64,000 bases of DNA, taken from NCBI GenBank assembly GCA_015075375.1, contig JABTUM010000002.1, forward strand, positions 1,847,393 to 1,911,392. Direction: 5' to 3'. The position numbers and the translations under genes were made by a program. Origin of the DNA: Planctomycetota bacterium. GTDB lineage: Bacteria > Planctomycetota > SZUA-567 > H5-PLA8. The notes under the pieces were generated by a model. The model did not search any database. It saw nothing but the letters and a program-made list of their open reading frames with translations, and was not told where the DNA came from. Shown here in pieces: positions 31,383-41,840 of the stretch. The first letter of the stretch is position 1; each line of letters begins with the position of its first letter.

Positions 31383-32474
31383 CTACACGCGCAGCGTCGC
31401 GATGCTGAACACGGCAAGCAGGACAGAGACGATGAAGAAGCGGCTCACAATCTTCGTTTCCGGCCAGCCCACTTTCTCGAAGTGGTGGTGCAGCGGCGCG
31501 ATACGGAAGACGCGGCGGCCGAACCAACGGAACGATGCAATCTGGATCAGCACCGAAAGGGCCTCGGCGACGAAGACTCCGCCGACCAGCACCAGCATCA
31601 ATTCTTGCTTGATGCTCAGCGCGACCAACCCCACCAGCCCGCCCAGCGCCAGCGAGCCCGTATCGCCCATGAAGACTTCCGCCGGATGCGCGTTGAACCA
31701 CAGGAAGCCCAAGCATGCGCCGGCCAGGGCCGCGCAGATCACAGCCAATTCTTCGGCGCCTGGCACCCTGGGCACCGCCAGATGCTGCGCCATCCCCGCA
31801 TGACCCGAGAAGTACGCCATCAATCCGAATGCCACGGCCACGGTGATCGTGCAAAGCGTCGCCAGACCGTCGAGGCCGTCGGTCAGATTCACGGCGTTGC
31901 TGCTGGCCGTCAGCACCACGCCGGCCCAGATCAGATACCCATAGCCCAAGGTGGGCCAGAAGGCCGCTTCGACGAACGGCACCGCCACCGCGCCACGCGC
32001 GCCGCTGGGGCTGTACGCGTAAAGCAGGTAACCCACGCCCAACCCCACCACCGCTTGGAAGCAGAGCTTCTCGCGAATCGTGAGGCCTTTTTCCTTGCGC
32101 GTGAGTTTGATCCAATCGTCGTAGAAACCGACCAAGGCAAGCGCAAGCATCGTGAAAAATGCGAGCGGTACGAAGACCACGTCGCTGCGCGCGAAGAGCG
32201 CCACCGCGCAAAGCGTGCTGGCGACGAGGATCACGCCGCCCATCGTCGGCGTGCCGGACTTCACCGCATGCTTCTGCGCGATGAACTCGCTGTCGCTTTT
32301 TTGCGTGTTCTCGCCGTACTTGCGCTGGCGCAGCCAAGCGATCACGTGCGGCCCGAGGGTCACGCACATGATGAAGGCAAAGAGCGCCGCGAAAGCCGCA
32401 CGAAACGTGACGGCGCGGAATACGCCGAATGCTTCCAAGCCGCTGTCCGAAAAAAGGTGCAAGAAGTAGAGCAC
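31383..32474 (-). CDS. mraY: Phospho-N-acetylmuramoyl-pentapeptide transferase
   Basis: MraY transfers phospho-MurNAc-pentapeptide to undecaprenyl phosphate, making lipid I in the inner membrane. I use the GTG at 32474 because GAGGG lies six bases upstream and the product then starts at the family-typical position (363 residues; Escherichia coli has 360). Motifs: G-T-P-T-M-G-G near residue 75, the catalytic G-F-Y-D-D-W, N-A-V-N-L-T-D-G-L-D-G-L-A, F-M-G-D-T-G-S-L-A-L-G-G, and P-L-H-H-H-F-E near the C terminus. An open frame continues upstream but shows nothing MraY-like. It lies 30 bases upstream of ftsW on the same strand and is divergent from murC. Confidence 0.93.
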   Translation of the reverse strand: MLYFLHLFSDSGLEAFGVFRAVTFRAAFAALFAFIMCVTLGPHVIAWLRQRKYGENTQKSDSEFIAQKHAVKSGTPTMGGVILVASTLCAVALFARSDVVFVPLAFFTMLALALVGFYDDWIKLTRKEKGLTIREKLCFQAVVGLGVGYLLYAYSPSGARGAVAVPFVEAAFWPTLGYGYLIWAGVVLTASSNAVNLTDGLDGLATLCTITVAVAFGLMAYFSGHAGMAQHLAVPRVPGAEELAVICAALAGACLGFLWFNAHPAEVFMGDTGSLALGGLVGLVALSIKQELMLVLVGGVFVAEALSVLIQIASFRWFGRRVFRIAPLHHHFEKVGWPETKIVSRFFIVSVLLAVFSIATLRV

Positions 32475-32739
32475 ACCGAGCCCTCGGAGTACACCGTCCC
32501 CCGTCCCGCGGTATCGGCCGTTTTCCGAACCCCCTCTATCTTTCTTACATAAGGAGCGGGCGCACGAGAGCACCCCGTGCAGCCTGAGCTTCCCGCGCTT
32601 CAGTCGCGTGGTAAAAACTCCGATGCTCAGTACCGGACGGACCTCGCGCGGGGCCCGCACCGCTACGGCCCCCGGGATCGCCGGCTCCATGCCCCAACCC
32701 CAAACGATTCCCGGCGCTTCCGCTTCTTCAAGTTCCCGC

Positions 32740-34173
32740 ATGCCGGCCATCTGGACCGGAGTGCGCATTCACTTCATGGGCTGCGGCGGCATCGGCGTCA
32801 GCGCGCTCATGGAATTAGCAGCCGCGCGCGGAGCGCTCGTCAGCGGTTGCGACGGCTGCGAAGGCGGGCAGGTTCCGCATTTGCGCTCGAAGGGTCTGGC
32901 CGTACAGGTAGGCCACGACGCGAAGCACGTGGAGGATTGCGACGTGCTCGTCTATACGCCCGCGATCCCTGAAGATCATCCGGAGTTGGTCCGCGCGCGT
33001 GAGATGGGCCGCAAAATTTATGCGCGCATGGGCCTGCTGGGACGCCTCGCGCGCGGCCGGCGCGTTATAGGCGTCACCGGCAGCCACGGCAAGACCAGCA
33101 TCACTTGGATGATCGGCCACTTGCTCTTGCATGCCGGGCGCGATCCCGACGTGCTGGTCGGCGGCGTCGTGCGCAGCTTGGGCAGTAACGTCCACATCGG
33201 ACAGCCCACGCTGGACGGATTCAAAGAACTCGTGCTGGAAGTGGACGAATCCGACAACCGGCTGCACGAAATCCGCCCTTCCATCCCGGTGGTCTCGAAC
33301 ATCGACAACGACCACCTGGAACACTACGGCGACCTGCGCGCGCTGCAGGCGGCGATCACGACCTACTTCGCGGCGGCCGGAGAAGCGGCCGTACGCGACG
33401 ACGCGGCGGCCCTGGTCGGCTGCGGCGACGATGCGCGCGTGCGCGCGGCCCTCGAAATGGCCGCGTTGCAGACCGGCCTGCCGGCACTCAGTTACGGGTT
33501 CGGCGACGCCGCGCTCGTCCGCGGCGAGAACGTCAAGACCGGCGAGATGCAATCGAGTTTCGACGCCGTTGGACCCTTCGGTGCTTGGCGCGGCCTGACG
33601 CTTCCCATGCCCGGCCGCCACAACGCGCTCAATGCCCTTGCCGCCGTCACCGTGGGCTGGCACCTGGGGCTGGAACGCGATGCGGTGGCCGCGGCGCTGG
33701 CCTGCTGCGAACGCGTCGGACGGCGCTTCGAGGTCAAAGGCGATGTGAACGGCGTACGAGTCGTCGACGACTACGGCCACCACCCGTCCGAGTTGGCCGT
33801 CACGATTCGCGCGGCTTGCGACAGTACCGCCGGAAAGGTCGCGGTGCTCTTTCAGCCGCATCGCTACACCCGCACCCAAGCCCTGATGGAAGAATTCGCT
33901 CGCGTGCTGGCCGGCAGCGGCGCCGCGGCCGTCTATCTGCTGCCCGTCTATGCGGCGAGCGAAGCCCCGATTCCCGGCGCTTCGCACCATGCGCTGGCCG
34001 AACGCGTCCGCGCGCTGGGCCACCCGTGCGTCGAAACGCTGGACAGCATCGACGATGCCGTCGAACGCCTGGCCACTACGAAGCCGGGCGATACGGTACT
34101 CACCCAAGGCGCCGGCGACGTTACCGAAGTGGGCCCCCGGCTCCTTACTCGCCTTAAAAACGGATCCCGGTAA
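32740..34173 (+). CDS. murC: UDP-N-acetylmuramate--L-alanine ligase
   Basis: MurC adds L-Ala to UDP-MurNAc. The protein (477 residues if the ATG at 32740 is used) opens with the Rossmann domain I-H-F-M-G-C-G-G-I-G-V-S-A-L, then Y-T-P-A-I-P, the P-loop V-I-G-V-T-G-S-H-G-K-T-S (109-120), E-V-D-E-S-D-N-R, N-I-D-N-D-H-L-E-H-Y-G and the C-terminal D-D-Y-G-H-H-P-S-E and F-Q-P-H-R-Y-T-R-T. The start is uncertain: in-frame ATG at 32689 and GTG at 32761 are alternatives and none has a strong ribosome site. It is divergent from mraY and followed by murB. Confidence 0.92.
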   Translation: MPAIWTGVRIHFMGCGGIGVSALMELAAARGALVSGCDGCEGGQVPHLRSKGLAVQVGHDAKHVEDCDVLVYTPAIPEDHPELVRAREMGRKIYARMGLLGRLARGRRVIGVTGSHGKTSITWMIGHLLLHAGRDPDVLVGGVVRSLGSNVHIGQPTLDGFKELVLEVDESDNRLHEIRPSIPVVSNIDNDHLEHYGDLRALQAAITTYFAAAGEAAVRDDAAALVGCGDDARVRAALEMAALQTGLPALSYGFGDAALVRGENVKTGEMQSSFDAVGPFGAWRGLTLPMPGRHNALNALAAVTVGWHLGLERDAVAAALACCERVGRRFEVKGDVNGVRVVDDYGHHPSELAVTIRAACDSTAGKVAVLFQPHRYTRTQALMEEFARVLAGSGAAAVYLLPVYAASEAPIPGASHHALAERVRALGHPCVETLDSIDDAVERLATTKPGDTVLTQGAGDVTEVGPRLLTRLKNGSR

Positions 34174-34292
34174 AGCCATCTGGCCTTCCGTTTTCCGCAC
34201 GCAAGTCAGACCATCACCCCGCCGATACCTCCGATAGCCCGCGGTTTATTAACCGTGAGGGGAAGGTCCGGCGCCGGGAGTCGTACATACGC

Positions 34293-35207
34293 ATGCACTG
34301 GTACCACGGATTCGAACGCTTCGTGCAGGAAGACGTCTCGCTCGCGGACCGAACCTCGTACAAGGTCGGGGGGCCGGCGCGCTACTTCGCCCGTCCCCAT
34401 GACGATTTGGCGCTCTCGCTGTTGCTGCGGCGGGCGCGCGAAGAGGCCGTCCCGCTGCACGTGCTGGGCGGCGGCACCAATCTGCTGGTCGGCGACCGGG
34501 GCGTGGACGGTTTGGTCGTGCGCCTGCCGCAGCAGGGGTTCGCCGAGATGCGCCGCGAAGGCCTGCGCGTTTCGGTGGGCGCCGGGGCCAGCCTGCCCAA
34601 GCTCGTCAAATGGAGCCTGACCCAAAAGCTGTCCGGCCTGGAATGCCTGGTGGGCGTGCCCGGTACCGTCGGTGCGGCGCTGCGCATGAACGCCGGCGGC
34701 AAATACGGCGAAATCGGCAGCCGAGTGCTTTCGGTTAGCGGCGTGGAGCTCGACGGAAAGCCGTTTCGCTTCGATACCGCTCAGTGCGGCTTTCGCTACC
34801 GCGATTCCGACCTTAAAGACCGTTTCGTCACGCGTTGCGAATTGGAATTGGAACCTTCCGAACCTGCGATTGCCGATGATTTGATCCGGCTGATCATCGG
34901 CGAAAAAAGCAAGTCCCAGCCCCTCGATCGCCGTTCCGCCGGCTGCGTCTTCAAGAACCCCAAACTTCCCGGTGTTCCGCCCGCGGGCAAGCTGATCGAC
35001 GAATTGGGCCTGAAGGGCCTCCGCGTCGGCGGCGCCAGCGTATCCGAATTGCACGCCAACTTTGTCGTCACCGATCGCTGGGCCACGGCCACCGATGTGG
35101 TGGGCCTGATCCGGCACCTGCGACGCACGGTGCAGCGCGAGCGAGGGGTGTTGCTGGACCTTGAGATCGCCGCTTGGGGCGTAGGCGCGGACGAAGTTGC
35201 GGCCTGA
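34293..35207 (+). CDS. murB: UDP-N-acetylenolpyruvoylglucosamine reductase
   Basis: MurB is the FAD/NADPH enzyme that reduces UDP-GlcNAc-enolpyruvate to UDP-MurNAc. The 304-residue protein contains the N-terminal FAD site T-S-Y-K-V-G-G-P-A, L-G-G-G-T-N-L-L-V, G-V-P-G-T-V-G-A-A-L-R-M-N-A-G, F-R-Y-R-D-S with its catalytic Arg, and the C-terminal S-E-L-H-A-N-F-V-V. The catalytic serine of the usual G-S-x-F-K-N-P motif is a cysteine here (A-G-C-V-F-K-N-P). GGGAG lies ten bases before the ATG. It follows murC by 119 bases and precedes ddl by 121 bases in the same orientation. Confidence 0.93.
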   Translation: MHWYHGFERFVQEDVSLADRTSYKVGGPARYFARPHDDLALSLLLRRAREEAVPLHVLGGGTNLLVGDRGVDGLVVRLPQQGFAEMRREGLRVSVGAGASLPKLVKWSLTQKLSGLECLVGVPGTVGAALRMNAGGKYGEIGSRVLSVSGVELDGKPFRFDTAQCGFRYRDSDLKDRFVTRCELELEPSEPAIADDLIRLIIGEKSKSQPLDRRSAGCVFKNPKLPGVPPAGKLIDELGLKGLRVGGASVSELHANFVVTDRWATATDVVGLIRHLRRTVQRERGVLLDLEIAAWGVGADEVAA

Positions 35208-35328
35208 ACGCCTGGGACTCCAGACGAAACTTTCTTTTCGCTAACCGCCCTTTCCGGCCCTGCCGAAACACCGAATAGGTTCTCCCCGGTCCGCGCCGGG
35301 GCGTTCCGCACCCCCACGGAGGCCCGTC

Positions 35329-36333
35329 ATGGCGACGATCGTTCGGCACGGTAAGCGTTTTCAATCCCGGGACGAGTCCGATCCCCTGAATCACGTGAAC
35401 ATCGGCGTGCTGTACGGAGGGCCTTCGGCCGAGCGGGATGTCTCCATGGAGTCCGGGGATGCCGTCGCCACCGCGCTCGAAAAGGCCGGGCGCAACGTCC
35501 AGCGCGTCATTCTCGACGGAAGCTTCGACGCCAAGATGGCCCGCGGCCTAGGCATCGATGTGGCTTTCCTGGGCCTTCACGGCGAGTTCGGCGAGGACGG
35601 CCGCATCCAACTGATTCTGGAGGAAGCCGGGATCCCGTATACGGGCTCCGGCCCCGATGCGAGCGCCCAGGCGTTCGATAAGCTGCTTTCCAAGCGCTGC
35701 TACGAAGCCCACGGCCTGCTGACGCCGGCCTGGATGAGCTTCGAGCGCGACGAACTCGAGTCGATGGGCGCGCGCGCGCTGCACGACATCGCGCCGCCCG
35801 TTGTCGTCAAGCCGGCGGCTTGTGGATCCAGCCTGGGCGTCACCATCGTGCGCCACCCCGACCAGCTCAATGCGGCGCTTCAGAAGGCGCTGGAGTACGG
35901 CGAGAGCGTCATGGTCGAGCGCTTTATCCAGGGGCGCGAGTTGACCGTGGCCGTCCTGGGCGACGATCCGCTACCCCCGGCCGAACTGCGGATCAAGCGC
36001 GAGTTCTACGACTACGCCGCCAAATATCAGGACGACGCTACCGAGATCATCTGCCCGGCCGAACTGCCGCGTGAAGTCACCGCACGTGCGCAGGCTAGCG
36101 CGCTGGCGGCCCACCGCGCCCTCGGCTGCCGCGACGTCAGCCGCACCGACATGATCCTCGACGCCCACGGGCTGTTCTGGGTGCTGGAAACCAATACCCT
36201 CCCGGGCCTCACCAGCCATAGCTTGCTTCCGCGCGCTGCTCACGAGTGCGGCACCAGTTTCCTGGGCTTAGCCGAGTACCTGTTGCTAAAGGCGCTGGCC
36301 CGCCGCGCCGGAAAAGATCGCGCCGCGGCTTAA
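35329..36333 (+). CDS. ddl: D-alanine--D-alanine ligase
   Basis: Ddl makes D-Ala-D-Ala for the peptidoglycan stem. The 334-residue ATP-grasp enzyme has V-L-Y-G-G-P-S-A-E-R-D-V-S near the N terminus, L-H-G-E-F-G-E-D-G, K-P-A-A-C-G-S-S-L-G-V, the E-F-Y-D-Y-A-A-K-Y omega loop whose Tyr is typical of D-Ala-D-Ala rather than D-Ala-D-lactate ligases, and E-T-N-T-L-P-G-L-T-S-H-S. GGAGG lies seven bases before the ATG. It closes the murC-murB-ddl row and is followed by a membrane Ser/Thr kinase 75 bases downstream. Confidence 0.94.
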   Translation: MATIVRHGKRFQSRDESDPLNHVNIGVLYGGPSAERDVSMESGDAVATALEKAGRNVQRVILDGSFDAKMARGLGIDVAFLGLHGEFGEDGRIQLILEEAGIPYTGSGPDASAQAFDKLLSKRCYEAHGLLTPAWMSFERDELESMGARALHDIAPPVVVKPAACGSSLGVTIVRHPDQLNAALQKALEYGESVMVERFIQGRELTVAVLGDDPLPPAELRIKREFYDYAAKYQDDATEIICPAELPREVTARAQASALAAHRALGCRDVSRTDMILDAHGLFWVLETNTLPGLTSHSLLPRAAHECGTSFLGLAEYLLLKALARRAGKDRAAA

Positions 36334-36408
36334 ACAGCCCCTTGCGTCTCCCCACGCGGTATACTGAGGCTGAAGTAGTGGGCCACTTTCCGCCCAAGGA
36401 GCCGGCAC

Positions 36409-39213
<2,805 letters not shown>

Positions 39214-39235
39214 CGAAATCGTCTGGGAAGTAGGT

Positions 39236-39685
39236 TCAGACCGCGACGCGTGCGCGTTTGCATGCCAAGCGCACCGAGACGAGTTGCTCCGCCAGGCTCA
39301 GCACTTCCATCAAGCCGTTGGCCTTGCTCGCGCACGGTACGCTGGCTTTGCGCAGCATATCCTGCAAAACGAAATCCTCGCCGTAGGCCGTCATCACCAT
39401 CTTCGGCACGCCGGGATGCAAGCGCTCGGCCTCCAGCAGGAACTCGGGACCGTTCATCCGCGGCATGCGGAAATCGGTCACGATCAAATCCGGATCGAGC
39501 TGCGGCAACGCCGCCAGCGCTTCGTGCGGCTTGCTGAATCCGCTGACCTGCCAGCCCGCCTCGCGCATCATGTACTCGATCAGCTTCACCGTCGCGGGAT
39601 TGTCATCCACCACGACCGCATGAAGCCCACGGAACGGATGCCTGCCGCTGGCACTGGCGCCAAAGCCGTTGCTTGACTGCATCAT
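39236..39685 (-). CDS. Stand-alone response regulator receiver protein
   Basis: ATG at 39685, with GAGG about ten bases upstream, gives 149 residues, a single CheY-like receiver domain. Marks: the acidic pocket V-V-V-D-D-N, phospho-acceptor Asp in V-T-D-F-R-M-P, Thr in M-T-A-Y-G, and Lys in A-S-K-A-N. The segment around the Lys lacks the usual Pro after it. No output domain is present, so it acts through protein contacts. No histidine kinase is seen in the window. It follows bshA on the same strand with a 176-base AT-rich gap that should hold its own promoter. Confidence 0.88.
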   Translation of the reverse strand: MMQSSNGFGASASGRHPFRGLHAVVVDDNPATVKLIEYMMREAGWQVSGFSKPHEALAALPQLDPDLIVTDFRMPRMNGPEFLLEAERLHPGVPKMVMTAYGEDFVLQDMLRKASVPCASKANGLMEVLSLAEQLVSVRLACKRARVAV

Positions 39686-39787
39686 CGATTGTCGCCTCTT
39701 AGGCTGCACAATGTAACCTAGCCTATCGACGCACCTTTTCGCAACCGTATAGCATCCTATTTAACTTAAATTATGGACGGAGGTTAC

Positions 39788-39853
39788 ATGCACAAGCGGC
39801 GCACCTGTGCGATTCAGGCTTTGCGGGTTGGACTCACAGCCTTTGCGGCGTAG
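39788..39853 (+). CDS. Possible 21-residue small protein
   Basis: A short frame (ATG at 39788, stop TAG) encodes a 21-residue peptide with a basic start and a hydrophobic end (MHKRR..., ...VGLTAFAA). A strong ribosome site GGAGG lies four bases upstream, and the 50 bases before it are AT-rich (TATTTAACTTAAATTATGG), unlike the rest of the region. It lies in the gap between the response regulator and bshA, on the opposite strand. It may be real, a leader peptide, or chance. Confidence 0.3.
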   Translation: MHKRRTCAIQALRVGLTAFAA

Positions 39854-39861
39854 GGCAGGCC

Positions 39862-40992
39862 TTATTTCTGGTTCAGGACCCGGCGGTAAATATTCTCGTA
39901 CTGCGGCACGATAATCCCGGGCGAGAATTTCAGTTCGGCCTTACGGCGCGCGGCGCGGCCCATTTCCTTGCGCCGCGGTTCGTCGGCCAGCACGTCCATC
40001 GCTCGCGCGGCCATGCATTCGTAGTCGCCGACTCGGCACAACCAGCCGTCCTCGCCGGGGCAAACCACCTCGCCCAAGCCGCCCGTCTCGGTTGCGATCA
40101 CCGGTACGCCGCAGCTCATCGCTTCCAAGGCCGCCAAGCCAAACGATTCGTACTGCGACGGCAGCAGAAACAAGTCCGCGCAAGGAAGCAACTCTTCCAC
40201 CGAATCCTGGTTGCCGAGGAAATGCGTGTCCTTCTCTACGCCCAACTCGCGCGCCACCTCACGCGCCGCTGGCAGGTCCGGCCCTTCGCCGACCATGATC
40301 AGCTTGGCCGGCGTCGCCTTGCGCACGAGGGCGAAGGTCCGCACCACGTCGGTGACATTCTTCACCGGCCGGAAGTTCGAGATATGCATCAGCACTTTCT
40401 CGCCGTCCGGCGCGAAATGCTTGCGGCAGCAGCGCCGCGGCTGGGGCAGAAAGCGTTCGTGATCCACCGAGTTGTAGACGATGTCGATCTGCCGCGTCAC
40501 GCCGAAGGTGTTCTTCGTTTCGCCAGCCAGGTAATTCGAGACCGTCGTCACCGCGTCGCTGCGCTCGATCCCGAATTTCGTCATCTTGAAAAAGGTCGGC
40601 TCCGCGCCCACCAGCGTGATGTCCGTCCCGTGCAGGGTCGTGACGATTTTCAGCTTTCCACACGACTCCGAAACCACCTCGCGCGCCAAATGCGCGCAAA
40701 CGGCCCACGGTACGGCGTAGTGCACATGCAACACGTCCAGCTTCACCGCATCGGCCACCTCGATCATCTTGCACGCCGCCGCCAGCGTCCAAGGCGGGTA
40801 CTTGAAGAGCGGGTAGCTCCCGACATCGATCTCGTGAAAGAAAAGGTTTTCGTAAAAGCCGCGCAACCGGAACGGCAGTGCATAGCTGAAGACGTGAACC
40901 TCGTGTCCGCGTTTGGCCAGGTCGATACCCAACTCGCTCGCCACCACACCCGAACCGCCGTGAGTCGGATAACAAGCTATGCCGATGCGCAT
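39862..40992 (-). CDS. bshA: N-acetyl-alpha-D-glucosaminyl L-malate synthase (bacillithiol step 1)
   Basis: BshA transfers GlcNAc from UDP-GlcNAc to L-malate. The 376-residue GT4 protein begins with the BshA-specific I-G-I-A-C-Y-P-T-H-G-G-S-G-V-V-A, has F-F-H-E-I-D-V-G-S-Y-P-L-F-K-Y-P-P, L-D-V-L-H-V-H-Y-A-V-P and T-T-L-H-G-T-D-I-T-L-V-G, all diagnostic for BshA among GT4 enzymes, and the E-x7-E donor site Y-E-S-F-G-L-A-A-L-E. GGAGAGGG lies upstream of the ATG. It is the last gene of the bsh operon, 65 bases after bshB. Confidence 0.93.
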   Translation of the reverse strand: MRIGIACYPTHGGSGVVASELGIDLAKRGHEVHVFSYALPFRLRGFYENLFFHEIDVGSYPLFKYPPWTLAAACKMIEVADAVKLDVLHVHYAVPWAVCAHLAREVVSESCGKLKIVTTLHGTDITLVGAEPTFFKMTKFGIERSDAVTTVSNYLAGETKNTFGVTRQIDIVYNSVDHERFLPQPRRCCRKHFAPDGEKVLMHISNFRPVKNVTDVVRTFALVRKATPAKLIMVGEGPDLPAAREVARELGVEKDTHFLGNQDSVEELLPCADLFLLPSQYESFGLAALEAMSCGVPVIATETGGLGEVVCPGEDGWLCRVGDYECMAARAMDVLADEPRRKEMGRAARRKAELKFSPGIIVPQYENIYRRVLNQK

Positions 40993-41057
40993 GACGGACC
41001 CTCTCCAAACCGATGCCTATGCAACGCAATGTATCGAGTACGGTCCGCGCATTCCGT

Positions 41058-41840
41058 TCACTTGGCCGATTGGGGGGCCTGACCCAGCCAACCGGCCACG
41101 TCCTTCACCGCCACCGGCCCCTTCACGCAATAGGGCTCTCCGTACGCCGCGCCAATCTTGAATCCGTAAAACCCGTGCATGGCGCGCAGAAAATCGATAA
41201 ACCGGTCGCTGCTCAGTTTGGTTTGCGGCGCCTTGCCGGCGCTTTTCTTGCCCGGACCGAATTGCGTGCCGTAGCAGAGCACCAATTCCAGCTTACGCTC
41301 GAAGACGCTCGCAATGTCGACCACCAGATCCGCGTCAATGCCGTAGCGATTGTTGTAATACAGCACCGTTTCGGGCCGGTACGGCGGCCGGTCGTGCGCG
41401 GCGATTCCCCGGGCGCTGCGCGGATCGAACTTCGGTGCGCCGCAAAGCCAAGCCGCCGCTTCCGCTGCCTGCCCCACTGCGGCGTGGTCGGGATGCTGAT
41501 CTTCCCAGTGCGGCGCCAGCAGCACCCGCGGACGAAAGGTCCGCAGCACGCGCACCAGCGCCACGCGCAAGCGTTCGTCGTCACACAGATGCCCGTCCGG
41601 AAGCTTCAAATTCACCCGCGCGCGAGTGCCCAGGATCCGGTCGGCCGCCGCGGCTTCGCGCCGGCGAGTAGCGACCGTACCCCGCGTGCCCATCTCGCCC
41701 TCCGTACAGTCGGCGATCGCCACCGACATACCCGCCGCGCGCATCAGGAGCAGCAATCCGCCGCAGCACAGCTCCGCATCGTCCGGATGCGGAGCCAGCA
41801 CCAGCACGTCCGCTTGTTTCGGCTTAGAAGCCAAACCCAT
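41058..41840 (-). CDS. bshB1: GlcNAc-malate deacetylase (bacillithiol step 2)
   Basis: BshB removes the acetyl group from GlcNAc-malate, giving GlcN-malate. The 260-residue LmbE/PIG-L protein has the zinc motifs A-P-H-P-D-D-A-E near residue 17 and D-Q-H-P-D-H near 114, the BshB1-typical G-E-M-G-T-R-G-T and N-L-K-L-P-D-G-H, and a C-terminal Y-G-E-P-Y that is frequent in BshB1. GGAGG lies four bases before the ATG. It overlaps the gene upstream by 17 bases, so translation is coupled. A mycothiol-type MshB is less likely because bshA and bshC flank it. Confidence 0.93.
   Translation of the reverse strand: MGLASKPKQADVLVLAPHPDDAELCCGGLLLLMRAAGMSVAIADCTEGEMGTRGTVATRRREAAAADRILGTRARVNLKLPDGHLCDDERLRVALVRVLRTFRPRVLLAPHWEDQHPDHAAVGQAAEAAAWLCGAPKFDPRSARGIAAHDRPPYRPETVLYYNNRYGIDADLVVDIASVFERKLELVLCYGTQFGPGKKSAGKAPQTKLSSDRFIDFLRAMHGFYGFKIGAAYGEPYCVKGPVAVKDVAGWLGQAPQSAK

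Noticed and set aside
30273..32552. A 759-codon plus-strand open frame across ftsW and mraY
   Set aside because: It is rich in Gln, Arg and His, the usual antisense signature of membrane-protein genes in GC-rich DNA; the minus strand encodes unmistakable FtsW and MraY.
34246..34262. Small hairpin CGGTTTATTAACCG between murC and murB as terminator
   Set aside because: The stem is only five pairs long and no T run follows on the plus strand.
41058..41840. MshB-type mycothiol deacetylase
   Set aside because: The protein has BshB1-like motifs and is flanked by bshA and bshC, so bacillithiol is the better reading.
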